Shown: positions 7,060-13,441 of the stretch, in pieces
Layout: each line of letters starts with the position of its first letter
How positions within the stretch are numbered: position 1 is the stretch's first letter
DNA from: CAZEDU01 sp964511185
GTDB taxonomy: Bacteria > Myxococcota > Myxococcia > Myxococcales > Myxococcaceae
DNA: 31,830 bases
Direction of reading: 5' to 3'
NCBI GenBank assembly: GCA_964511185.1
Contig: CAZEDU010000056.1
Span: 1-31,830, forward strand
Position numbers and translations under genes: made by a program
The notes under the pieces: model-generated
Database searches by the model: none
What the model was told of the DNA's origin: nothing
The model's input: only the letters and a program-made list of their open reading frames with translations

Positions 7060-7998
7060 TTACGCGATGGCGGCGGTCCCGTACTTGCGTTGCAGGAGCT
7101 GCCCCACGCTGCGGAACTGGAACTTGTCGCGCTGGAGGCGGGCGATGACGTCGTCGATGACGCGCACCGTCTGCGGGTGGACGTCGTGGAAGAGGATGAC
7201 CCCGCCGCGCGCGTAGATGCTCGAACCGCCCTGGAACACGTTGCGCAGGATGCGGGCGTCGTCGTTGCGGTAGCGCCAATCGTTCGAGTCGACCTGCCAC
7301 AGAATCGAGGTGCGGCCGGTCTGCGCCACCACCGCGTTCACGTCGGCGTCGACCGAGCCGTAGGGCGGCCGCATCTGAGACATCTTGTACCGGCGCCCGA
7401 GCGCGCGCTCGACGGCGGCGTCCGTGCGCGAGAGCTGCGAACGGATCTGCGCCGGGCTCAGGCGCGCGAGGTCCGAGTGATCCCACGAGTGGTTGGCGAG
7501 CGTGTGCCCTTCTCGAACGATGCGGCGCACCAAGGCCGGGTAGCGCTGCGCGTTGATGCCGGTGACGTAGAAGGTCGCCTTCACGCCGGCCTTCTTGAGG
7601 ATGTCCAGCACGCGCGGGGTGTTCACCGGGTGCGGCCCGTCGTCGAAGGTGAGCGAGACCTGCTTGCCGAACCGATCGTTGTAGAAGATGCCGCGCAGGA
7701 CCTTCGGCTTCGGCGCCGCGGCGTAGGCCTTGTCGAGCGCCGCGCGCGTCGCCCCGCCGTAGACGCCCGTCTTCGGCAGCTTCGCCTTGCCCTGAAACGA
7801 CTTCACCGCCGCTTCGGTCGCGGGGCCGAAGATCCCCGGCCCAGAGGTCAGCGCCGCCGGCGAGAGGTACCCGACCCGCTCGAGCTTTCGCTGCAGGGTG
7901 AGGACCGCGGCGCCCTTCATTCCGCGCTTCAGCACCGGAGGCGTAGGGGGCGCCGTCTTCTGAGTCGCAGCCTTGGAAGTGGAGCCGACGGTGGGCAC
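7060..7998 (-). CDS. Polysaccharide deacetylase (NodB fold) with N-terminal peptidoglycan-binding domain
   Basis: 312 residues from GTG 7998. Residues about 22-90 form a PG_binding_1 domain (VLKRGMKGAAVLTLQRKL, then GIFGPATEAAVKSFQ). Residues about 110-300 form a NodB domain with all five motifs: TFDDG (117-121, metal Asp and base), NHSWDH (169-174, metal His170 and His174), RPPYG (210-214), DSNDW (237-241) and LFHDVHP (269-275). It should remove acetyl or N-acetyl groups from a cell-wall or extracellular polysaccharide; the targeting domain suggests peptidoglycan. The chosen start shows no signal peptide or membrane segment and no good ribosome site, which is odd for a wall enzyme, so the true start or export route is uncertain. 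An inverted repeat (8004-8030) lies just upstream. Confidence 0.85.
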   Translation of the reverse strand: MPTVGSTSKAATQKTAPPTPPVLKRGMKGAAVLTLQRKLERVGYLSPAALTSGPGIFGPATEAAVKSFQGKAKLPKTGVYGGATRAALDKAYAAAPKPKVLRGIFYNDRFGKQVSLTFDDGPHPVNTPRVLDILKKAGVKATFYVTGINAQRYPALVRRIVREGHTLANHSWDHSDLARLSPAQIRSQLSRTDAAVERALGRRYKMSQMRPPYGSVDADVNAVVAQTGRTSILWQVDSNDWRYRNDDARILRNVFQGGSSIYARGGVILFHDVHPQTVRVIDDVIARLQRDKFQFRSVGQLLQRKYGTAAIA

Positions 7999-8003
7999 GG
8001 GAG

Positions 8004-8030
8004 GTCAACCCCGAGAGGGTGGTGGTTGAC
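8004..8030. repeat. Inverted repeat upstream of the deacetylase gene
   Basis: GTCAACC (8004-8010) and GGTTGAC (8024-8030) are perfect inverted copies 13 bases apart, 6 nt upstream of the deacetylase GTG. It could be an operator, or a hairpin that covers the start region of the mRNA. No T-run follows it in the minus direction. Confidence 0.4.
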
Positions 8031-8062
8031 TCTTTATCGGGCCGCGCTTCGGGGGAGTTGCT

Positions 8063-9016
8063 CTAACGGGCCGCGCGCTCTCGAAGAGTCGAGAGCGTCT
8101 CCGCGATGCCTTCGTCGTAGGACGTCCGATGGACGTTTCCGATCAGGCTCCGCAGCCTCTCGTCGTCGAGCATCACCGGGGTGGTCTGCAGGTAATGCAT
8201 CTCGACGAGCTCCCTCATGATCGGGTTGAACAGGCCGATCGCTCGAACCATCCACTTGCCGACGCTGAGGACGCGGAGCTTGGCGCCAGCGGCCGCGTAG
8301 ACCTTCTCCGCGAACTGGCGAACGGTGATGTCGCCCGAGCCGGCGAAGTGGACCACCTCGCCCCAGGCCGCCTCGGTCTTGAGGAGCGCGGCCATCACAG
8401 GTCCCACGTCGGGCACGTAGACGAACTGGTGAGGCGTGTCTGCGGGAGCAAACAGGTTCGCCGGCTTTCCCGCGAGCGCCGTGTCGAAGACGGTCTTCGC
8501 GTAGCTGCTCTCGGCCTCGGCGCCGAAGAAGTCGGGCAAGCGGAGCACCAGGGCCTGGAGCCGTCCAGCGCGATGGGCCTCGAGCAGAGCGTCTTCCTGC
8601 TCGAGCCGCATCCGCCCTTTGAAGCTCGCGGGCTCGCGCGGGTGCGTCTCGTCCACGCGCGGCGATCTCGGCATGCCGTAGGGGTAGATGTTCGTGACGA
8701 GCGCCATGCGTCGAACACCCTCGCCCACCGCGGCCTCGACGACGTTGCGCATGAGCGCCGGGTACCGCGCGAACTCGGTGTACGGCAGGCCCAGCGTCAC
8801 GATCGCCGTCTCCACGCCCCGGAGCGCCGCCTTCGCCCCTTCCGGCGTCTCGAGATCCGCGGCCACGGGCTCCACCGACTCCCCGAAGCGGCCGAAGGCG
8901 CTGACGAGTCGCTCCCGATGGCGTCCAACGACGCGAACCTTCTGGCCCTCGGCGGCGAGCGTCGCGGTGATGGCTTTGCCCGTGGCGCCCGCGGCGCCCA
9001 GGATCGCGACTGTCAT
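8063..9016 (-). CDS. Atypical SDR / NAD(P)H-binding sugar-epimerase-like protein
   Basis: 317 residues from ATG 9016, which has AAAGGA nine bases upstream; a TTG seven codons earlier is less likely. The N-terminus MTVAILGAAGATGKA is a dinucleotide-binding Rossmann motif (G7xxG10xxG13), followed by RVVGRHRERL. The usual YxxxK pair of active SDRs is not evident in NIYPYG...FKGRMR, so it may be an atypical SDR that binds a cofactor but does not carry out classical redox chemistry. The substrate is unknown. It is transcribed toward the deacetylase gene but is separated by 64 nt and an inverted repeat. The terminator of tRNA-Ala lies just upstream. Confidence 0.75.
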   Translation of the reverse strand: MTVAILGAAGATGKAITATLAAEGQKVRVVGRHRERLVSAFGRFGESVEPVAADLETPEGAKAALRGVETAIVTLGLPYTEFARYPALMRNVVEAAVGEGVRRMALVTNIYPYGMPRSPRVDETHPREPASFKGRMRLEQEDALLEAHRAGRLQALVLRLPDFFGAEAESSYAKTVFDTALAGKPANLFAPADTPHQFVYVPDVGPVMAALLKTEAAWGEVVHFAGSGDITVRQFAEKVYAAAGAKLRVLSVGKWMVRAIGLFNPIMRELVEMHYLQTTPVMLDDERLRSLIGNVHRTSYDEGIAETLSTLRERAAR

Positions 9017-9035
9017 GGCGGTGGATCCTTTGCTC

Positions 9036-9065
9036 AAAAAAGAAACCCCCGGTTCTCACCGAGGG
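9036..9065 (-). terminator. Rho-independent terminator of tRNA-Ala
   Basis: On the minus strand, CCCTCGGT-GAGA-ACCGGGGG forms an 8-bp stem (one T-G pair) with a GAGA tetraloop, followed by TTTCTTTTTT. It begins 8 nt after the tRNA 3' end and is a textbook intrinsic terminator. Confidence 0.85.
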
Positions 9066-9073
9066 TCTCGAAG

Positions 9074-9146
9074 TGGAGCTAAGCGGGATCGAACCGCTGA
9101 CCTCCTGAATGCCATTCAGGCGCTCTCCCAGCTGAGCTATAGCCCC
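9074..9146 (-). tRNA. tRNA-Ala (GGC)
   Basis: 73 nt folding into a normal cloverleaf on the minus strand. The acceptor is GGGGCTA/TAGCTCC (one G-T pair), the D arm GCTCAGCTGGGAGAGC, the anticodon stem CCTGA-ATGGCAT-TCAGG with anticodon GGC, and the T arm GCGGTTCGATCCCGC. The discriminator is A and the CCA end is not encoded. It lies 46 nt after the coiled-coil gene (9193-9567) on the same strand and has its own terminator. Confidence 0.95.
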
Positions 9147-9192
9147 GAATTTCCTCTCCTTCGGGCCTGGGGGCCGGAAGGCGACGCGTCTT

Positions 9193-9567
9193 CTAGCGCT
9201 TCTTGGTCTTCCCCGCTAGGGGGCTCTTGCCAGTGCGGCGGGCCGGCTCGTCCGCCTGGCGCAAGAGGTCGGTGATCTCCTGGTTTTGCTTCTCGATGCG
9301 CCGCTCGACCTCTTGAACGGTCTTGAGCGCGCCCTGCAGCGCCGCCGGCAGCTGGAGCTTCCCCTTCTGCACCTGCGCCCAGACGGCCTCGCCGAGCCCC
9401 TTGAGCGCGATCGACCGCTCGTCCAGCAGCGCGCCCGATTGCACCTTGGCTTGGGCGAGCTCGGCGTGAATCGCCACCTGCTCGCGGAGGTGGGCCAGCT
9501 GCGCCTGGGCCTGCTCCCAGGCGGTTTGAAGCTGCTGCACCAGCTCGTTGGTCTTTGCGTCCGCCAG
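9193..9567 (-). CDS. Small coiled-coil protein, probably starting at CTG
   Basis: The frame codes for an alpha-helical, Gln/Glu/Ala-rich protein (QQLQTAWEQAQAQLAHLREQ) with a lysine-rich tail (AGKTKKR), typical of a coiled coil. No function is recognised. The first standard start is GTG 9540, which has no ribosome site and cuts into the helix. A CTG at 9567-9565 has GGGAGG six bases upstream and would give the natural-looking N-terminus (M)ADAKTNELVQQLQ, 124 residues in all. CTG starts are rare, so a base error that turned ATG into CTG is also possible. It lies between the methyltransferase gene (9622-10977) and tRNA-Ala, and is probably transcribed with one or both. Confidence 0.55.
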   Translation of the reverse strand: MADAKTNELVQQLQTAWEQAQAQLAHLREQVAIHAELAQAKVQSGALLDERSIALKGLGEAVWAQVQKGKLQLPAALQGALKTVQEVERRIEKQNQEITDLLRQADEPARRTGKSPLAGKTKKR

Positions 9568-9621
9568 AGCGCGCCTCCCGGTGAGGTCCGCGCGCCTGCG
9601 TAGCCCGAGCGCGTCAGCGGG

Positions 9622-10977
9622 TCAACGACGCGAGCGCTTGCGAAGACGGGCCGCGAAGAAGGCGCCGCCGGGCGCGCGGTGCGGCAGCACCTCGAGGTAC
9701 GGGCCGCCGCACACCGACGCGGGCAGCTGCTCGGCCGCGGGCTCGAGCGCGTACTCCGGATGGCCCGCGAGGAACCCGGAGACGACCGCTTGGTTCTCGG
9801 CCTCGAGCAGCGAGCAGGTGGCGTAGACGAGCACCGCATCGGGCCGAAGCGCGGGGGCGATCTCCTCGAGCAGCGCCCGCTGCTTCTCCTGAAACGCTTC
9901 GATCTTCTTCGCCGTCAGCTTCCACTTCTGGTCCGGCTCCCGCCCGAGGCTGCCACTGCCGCTGCACGGCGCGTCGATCAACACCACGTCGGCTTGCGAG
10001 AGGTCGCGGGTCGCGGGGAACCGAACGTTGCGGACCCCGAGCTCGCGCGCGCGGCGCCGCGCCTCCTGCAGCCGCTTGGGCGACGCGTCGAACGCGAGCA
10101 CCTGCCCTCCCCGCGCCAGGTCTCCCAACATCAGCGACTTTCCGCCCGCGCCCGCGCAGACGTCGGCCACGGTCGCGCCGTCCCACCCGTTGGGCGGCTG
10201 ACACAGCAGCGCGATGAGCTGGCTGCCCAGGTCCATGACCTGCAACCGCCCGCGCCGCACGGGCTCGGCGTCGAAGACGCGCGTCCCATACTCCTCGAGG
10301 GCGAGCGCGTCGGGAGCGAGCGCCAACGCCTGGGCCTCGAAGTCGAGGCCCCGGAGCTGCGAGAGGACCTCGTCGCGCGTTCCCGGCGGACGCGCCCTCA
10401 AGATGAGCCGCGGCTCCCGATTGAGCGCCTCGAGCAGCGGCTCGACCTCACCCTCCGGCACTTTGGCTGCGAGCGCCTGCGCGAGCCAGGTCGGGAACGA
10501 CGCCAGCGTCGCCAGGCGATCGAGCCCTTCGAGCGGCGGGAGCTCCGGCAGCGGTTGCCGCACCATCGCCTCGAGCTGCGCGTCGCGGAGCGTGCGCGGC
10601 CGAATCGGGCCCGGCAGCCCGGCCTCGGGCTTGAGCCGCTCCCAGCCCTCGCCGAAGAAGAGCCTCCGCCACTGCGCGTAGCGGACGATCGCTTGATCCT
10701 CGAGCCGCGAGAGCGCGCTCGGCGCCAGGCCCGACAGCTTGCTCACCAGATCCAGCAGCCGCTGGTGCCGCGACAGCTCGCGCACCGCGAAGGCGGCGAA
10801 GCGGCGCTCCTGACCGCCCAGCCCGCTGCTCGAGCGGAGCGCCTCGCTGAGCGCGGGCCGCAACCCCTCGCCCTTCAAGACTGCGAGGTGCGCTTGGATG
10901 GCGACGCTGGCCGCCTTCTTCGAGGGCCGGCCGGCGGCCTCTTCCTGCGGGCGCGGCGGGGGGTACGCGAGGGACAC
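9622..10977 (-). CDS. RsmB/NOP2/Sun-family RNA (cytosine-5) methyltransferase
   Basis: 451 residues from GTG 10977. The N-terminal third (about 22-130) resembles the NusB-like RNA-binding domain of RsmB, and the C-terminal half is the Rossmann methyltransferase. Motif I is DVCAGAGGKS (272-281), motif IV is DAPCSGSGSLGR (335-346) with C338, and motif VI is YATCS (385-389) with the catalytic C388. The enzyme transfers methyl from SAM to C5 of a cytosine in RNA, most likely 16S rRNA; an RsmB (m5C967) role is the best guess, but related family members act on tRNA or other rRNA sites. The receiver gene at 10984-11343 ends 6 nt upstream, so the two are probably co-transcribed. Confidence 0.87.
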   Translation of the reverse strand: MSLAYPPPRPQEEAAGRPSKKAASVAIQAHLAVLKGEGLRPALSEALRSSSGLGGQERRFAAFAVRELSRHQRLLDLVSKLSGLAPSALSRLEDQAIVRYAQWRRLFFGEGWERLKPEAGLPGPIRPRTLRDAQLEAMVRQPLPELPPLEGLDRLATLASFPTWLAQALAAKVPEGEVEPLLEALNREPRLILRARPPGTRDEVLSQLRGLDFEAQALALAPDALALEEYGTRVFDAEPVRRGRLQVMDLGSQLIALLCQPPNGWDGATVADVCAGAGGKSLMLGDLARGGQVLAFDASPKRLQEARRRARELGVRNVRFPATRDLSQADVVLIDAPCSGSGSLGREPDQKWKLTAKKIEAFQEKQRALLEEIAPALRPDAVLVYATCSLLEAENQAVVSGFLAGHPEYALEPAAEQLPASVCGGPYLEVLPHRAPGGAFFAARLRKRSRR

Positions 10978-10983
10978 GGCGCT

Positions 10984-11343
10984 TCAGTGCTTCGGGGCTC
11001 GGTAGCGCTCGATGATCAGCTCGAGGTCCTCGAGCTGAAAAGGCTTGGTGAGCACCTCGTTGGGGCGCGAGTCACCCAGCGCGCGCCGCGCGTCCGACCG
11101 GCTGCAACCGGTCACGACGACGACCGGGGTCCCGTGGGAGACCGCCGAGTCGACGACCTGCCGCCCGCCCGACCAGTCGTCGCCGATTCGCAGGTCGGCC
11201 AGGACCAGATCGAAGCGCTGCTCCCCCATCGCCTTGCGCGCGTCGGGCACGTTGTTGACGCAGGCGACCTCGGAGCGCTCCGCGAGGATGAGCTCCATCT
11301 CCTCGCGCAGGGCGGCGTCGTCCTCGACCAGCAAGATGCGCAT
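10984..11343 (-). CDS. Single-domain response regulator (CheY-like receiver)
   Basis: 119 residues from ATG 11343; an upstream in-frame start at 11379 would add a non-receiver extension. MRILLVEDD gives the acidic pair D8/D9, LADLR gives the phosphorylated D50, VVTG gives T78, and LTKPF gives K100, so it should be a working receiver. There is no output domain, so it acts by protein contact or in a phosphorelay. No histidine kinase is nearby. It overlaps nothing but lies directly before the RNA methyltransferase gene on the same strand, an unexplained pairing. Confidence 0.85.
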   Translation of the reverse strand: MRILLVEDDAALREEMELILAERSEVACVNNVPDARKAMGEQRFDLVLADLRIGDDWSGGRQVVDSAVSHGTPVVVVTGCSRSDARRALGDSRPNEVLTKPFQLEDLELIIERYRAPKH

Positions 11344-11386
11344 ACGTTCCGGGTAACAGCGACCCTGGGCCGGGGTCAATCGCGAG

Positions 11387-11470
11387 TGGCCCTCCCCGGA
11401 CTCGAACCGGGACGCCTTTGGGGGCGGCGGATTTTGAGTCCGCTACGTCTACCAATTCCGTCAGAGGGCC
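11387..11470 (-). tRNA. tRNA-Leu (CAA)
   Basis: 84 nt, class II tRNA with a long variable arm. The acceptor is GGCCCTC/GAGGGCC, the anticodon stem GCGGA-CTCAAAA-TCCGC with anticodon CAA, the variable arm about CGCCCCCAAAGGCG, and the T arm CCCGG-TTCGAGT-CCGGG. The discriminator is A and CCA is not encoded. It is downstream of no gene on its strand and so has its own promoter. Confidence 0.95.
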
Positions 11471-11486
11471 CTTCGAATGGCGCGGC

Positions 11487-11492
11487 CTTATA
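11487..11492 (-). promoter_or_regulatory. Possible -10 element for tRNA-Leu
   Basis: TATAAG on the minus strand, 16 nt upstream of the tRNA 5' end, in a stretch less GC-rich than its surroundings. No convincing -35 box is seen. Weak prediction. Confidence 0.3.
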
Positions 11493-11563
11493 TCGACTTC
11501 CAGGAGCGAACGCATCCCTTCCGTTTGCTCCCACCGCCCCAAGGGCGTTAAAGGACCGCCGCC

Positions 11564-12298
11564 ATGCTGAACCTGATCATCTCCCTCGCTATCGGCCTCG
11601 CCACCGCCGTGGTGATCCGGCTGTTCAACTTCAATTGGATCGCCGTGGTCGTCCCCGGCGTCCTCGCATTCTTGGCCGCGATGGTGCTGCTCGGCCGCCG
11701 GACGGCCAAGAAGGTCCAGGCGATCTCGCTGGAGGCGCAGAAGGAGCTGTCGGTTCAGGTCGCCAGCCCGCGCGAGCAGAAGCAGCGCGTGGAGAAGGCG
11801 ATCAAGCTGCTCGAGAGCGCGCTGCCGTACGGCCGCTGGCAGTTCCTCATCGGCCCCGAGATTCACGCCCAGATCGGCATGATCAAGTACATGGTGAAGG
11901 ACCACGAAGGCGCGCGCGCCCACTTCGCCCAGTCGAACCCGCGCAACCACATGGCGCAGGCGCTCATGGCCGCGCTCGCTTTCCAGCAGAAGGACTACCC
12001 GCGCATGGAGCAGGCCTTCGAGCGCGCGGTGAAGGCGGGCCGCAAGGAAGGCTTGGTCTGGTCGGCGTACGCGTGGTGCCTTCAGCAGATGAAAGAGAAG
12101 GACAAGGCGCTCCAGGTGATGGCGCGCGCGGTCCAGGCCAACCCGTCGGACGAGAAGCTCAAGAACGGGCTCGTCGCGCTCCAGAACGACAAGAAGCTGA
12201 AGATGAAGGCGTACGAGCCGATGTGGTGGCAGTTCGGGCTCGAGACGCCCACCGCGTCCATGCAGGGTGGCCGGCAGGTGCGCTTCCAGCGCCACTGA
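11564..12298 (+). CDS. Membrane-anchored TPR-repeat protein
   Basis: 244 residues from ATG 11564, with AAAGGA nine to ten bases upstream. Residues 2-19 and about 24-43 are two hydrophobic segments separated by FNFN, forming a hairpin that would leave the rest in the cytoplasm. A basic stretch (GRRTAKKVQ) follows. Residues about 78-215 hold TPR-like helical pairs, such as QIGMIKYMVKDHEGARAHF, ALMAALAFQQKDYPRMEQAF and AWCLQQMKEKDKALQVMARA. TPR proteins of this kind are scaffolds; no enzymatic motif is seen and the partner is unknown. It is followed by a 252-nt non-coding region before the diguanylate cyclase. Confidence 0.72.
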   Translation: MLNLIISLAIGLATAVVIRLFNFNWIAVVVPGVLAFLAAMVLLGRRTAKKVQAISLEAQKELSVQVASPREQKQRVEKAIKLLESALPYGRWQFLIGPEIHAQIGMIKYMVKDHEGARAHFAQSNPRNHMAQALMAALAFQQKDYPRMEQAFERAVKAGRKEGLVWSAYAWCLQQMKEKDKALQVMARAVQANPSDEKLKNGLVALQNDKKLKMKAYEPMWWQFGLETPTASMQGGRQVRFQRH

Positions 12299-12384
12299 TT
12301 CGTTCGCTGCAAAATCTCCTGTCGGTGTCGGCGAACCGTCGCTGGGTGACACCCCAACCCCTTCGAATCGCGCAGTGCCAGGCA

Positions 12385-12400
12385 GGGCACGTGCCTTGAA
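12385..12400 (+). promoter_or_regulatory. Sigma-54-like promoter candidate upstream of the diguanylate cyclase
   Basis: GGGCACG-TGCC-TTGAA resembles the -24/-12 consensus TGGCACG-N4-TTGCA but has A instead of the expected C in the -12 GC pair. It also contains the palindrome GGCACGTGCC, so it could instead be a binding site. If it is a promoter, transcription would start near 12411, with a leader of about 140 nt. Confidence 0.25.
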
Positions 12401-12456
12401 CCGTGGCCGCCCGGGCTGTCGGGCGTGTGTCATGCGCTTCGCTGGCCCGGTGGCTC

Positions 12457-12517
12457 GAGGTCTCGGCGGGTGCCGTCGGCGGCGGCGCGGCGTGTGGAGG
12501 GGGCCCGCCGAGACCTC
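12457..12517 (+). repeat. 14-bp perfect inverted repeat in the leader of the diguanylate cyclase
   Basis: GAGGTCTCGGCGGG (12457-12470) and CCCGCCGAGACCTC (12504-12517) are exact inverted copies with a 33-nt spacer. In RNA this would be a very stable stem. Smaller hairpins flank it: CGCCCG/CGGGCG at about 12408-12425 and CACC-TTGA-GGTG at 12521-12532. The ribosome site (GGGGGA) and GTG start at 12551 follow directly. No T-run follows, so it is not an ordinary terminator. The rest of 12299-12550 has no gene that I can support. Confidence 0.65.
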
Positions 12518-12550
12518 TGGCACCTTGAGGTGCATCGGGGGACGACGAAC

Positions 12551-13432
12551 GTGGGAACGGAAGCACGGGCGGTTTGGGTGATCGGAAACGTGGCGCTCCC
12601 TGAGCGGGAGCGCTGGCGCGTCGTGCCCGCGAGCACAGGCGTTCGCCCGACGCCGGAGGTGGCCGCCGTGGTGGCGGATCTGTCCTCGCTGGGGCCTGCC
12701 GAGGTCGACGAGCTGAAGGCGTGGTCCTTCGAGTCAGCCCAGCCGCCCGTCTTGCTGCTCGGGCAGGGCGACGCCGCCGAGGCCGCCGAGTGGCTCGAGC
12801 GCGGCGCCGCCGACTACGTCTCGTCGCCAGCGAGCGCGCGGGAGCTGGTCGCGCGCTTGAAGCGATCGATCGCCTGGGCGGAGAAGGTCCGCCGGCTCGA
12901 GGCGGAAGCGCGCACCGACGCGCTGACGGGATTGGCGAACTACCGCGCGCTCACCGAGCGGCTGGCGCAGGAGCTCGCCCGCGCGAGCCGCTACGGCCAC
13001 CCTCTCTCCGTGGCGATCATCGATCTGGATAGGTTGAAGGCGATCAACGATTCGTTCGGGCACGAGGTGGGCAACCAGGCGATCGCCGTGGTCGCCGACG
13101 CGCTGAAGGACACCTTGCGCGAGTCAGACTTCGCGGCCCGCTTCGGCGGAGACGAGTTCGTCGTGGTGCTCCCCTACCAGTCCCCGCAAGAGGCGGGCGT
13201 CTTCGCGCAGCGGCTCTGCGCCCTGGTCGCCAGGCGGCCGGTCTGGCCAAACGAGGACCACGCGCTCAACTTGACCGTGAGCATCGGCGTCGCGGGGCAC
13301 GTGCACGGTCAGCCGCTCGCGACGGTGGACGAGCTTCTGCGGGGAGCCGATCTCGCGCTGTACGAGGCGAAGCGCCGAGGCCGAGGGAGGGTGGAGCAGT
13401 TCGACTGGGAGCCCGCCTCTCAGAGCGCGTGA
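12551..13432 (+). CDS. Diguanylate cyclase with degenerate N-terminal receiver domain
   Basis: 293 residues from GTG 12551, with GGGGGA nine bases upstream; an earlier ATG in the frame (12425) would code through the stem-loop. Residues about 7-108 have a receiver-like pattern that keeps an Asp (D43 in VADLSSL) at the usual phosphorylation site. The acidic pair near the N-terminus is gone (VWVIGNV), and the conserved Lys is Ser in SSPASA, so normal phosphorylation is doubtful. Residues about 120-285 are a full GGDEF domain: D158 in IIDLD, N166, GGDEF at 199-203, and a product-inhibition site RESD (190-193) five residues upstream. It should make c-di-GMP from two GTP. The flavoprotein-receiver gene follows after 9 nt, whose ribosome site overlaps this stop, so the pair is an operon. 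Confidence 0.9.
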   Translation: MGTEARAVWVIGNVALPERERWRVVPASTGVRPTPEVAAVVADLSSLGPAEVDELKAWSFESAQPPVLLLGQGDAAEAAEWLERGAADYVSSPASARELVARLKRSIAWAEKVRRLEAEARTDALTGLANYRALTERLAQELARASRYGHPLSVAIIDLDRLKAINDSFGHEVGNQAIAVVADALKDTLRESDFAARFGGDEFVVVLPYQSPQEAGVFAQRLCALVARRPVWPNEDHALNLTVSIGVAGHVHGQPLATVDELLRGADLALYEAKRRGRGRVEQFDWEPASQSA

Positions 13433-13441
13433 GGGCCATCA

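Noticed and set aside
12357..12368. CCCCTTCGAATC, which recurs in inverted form near 22334-22345.
   Set aside because: A 12-base match in a 32 kb GC-rich window is expected many times by chance, and the surrounding sequence does not align.
9679..12399. A plus-strand open frame of about 900 codons antisense to the methyltransferase and receiver genes and running through tRNA-Leu.
   Set aside because: It crosses a tRNA gene and two well-supported minus-strand genes and has no recognisable domain; it is a GC-driven artefact.
12457..12517. The 14-bp inverted repeat as the ends of a small transposable element.
   Set aside because: No flanking target-site duplication and no second copy seen; the spacer is only 33 nt.
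12299..12550. A c-di-GMP riboswitch (GEMM type) in the leader of the diguanylate cyclase.
   Set aside because: The conserved core of GEMM-I was not found and the main structure is a single long stem. Only an unidentified structured leader is claimed.
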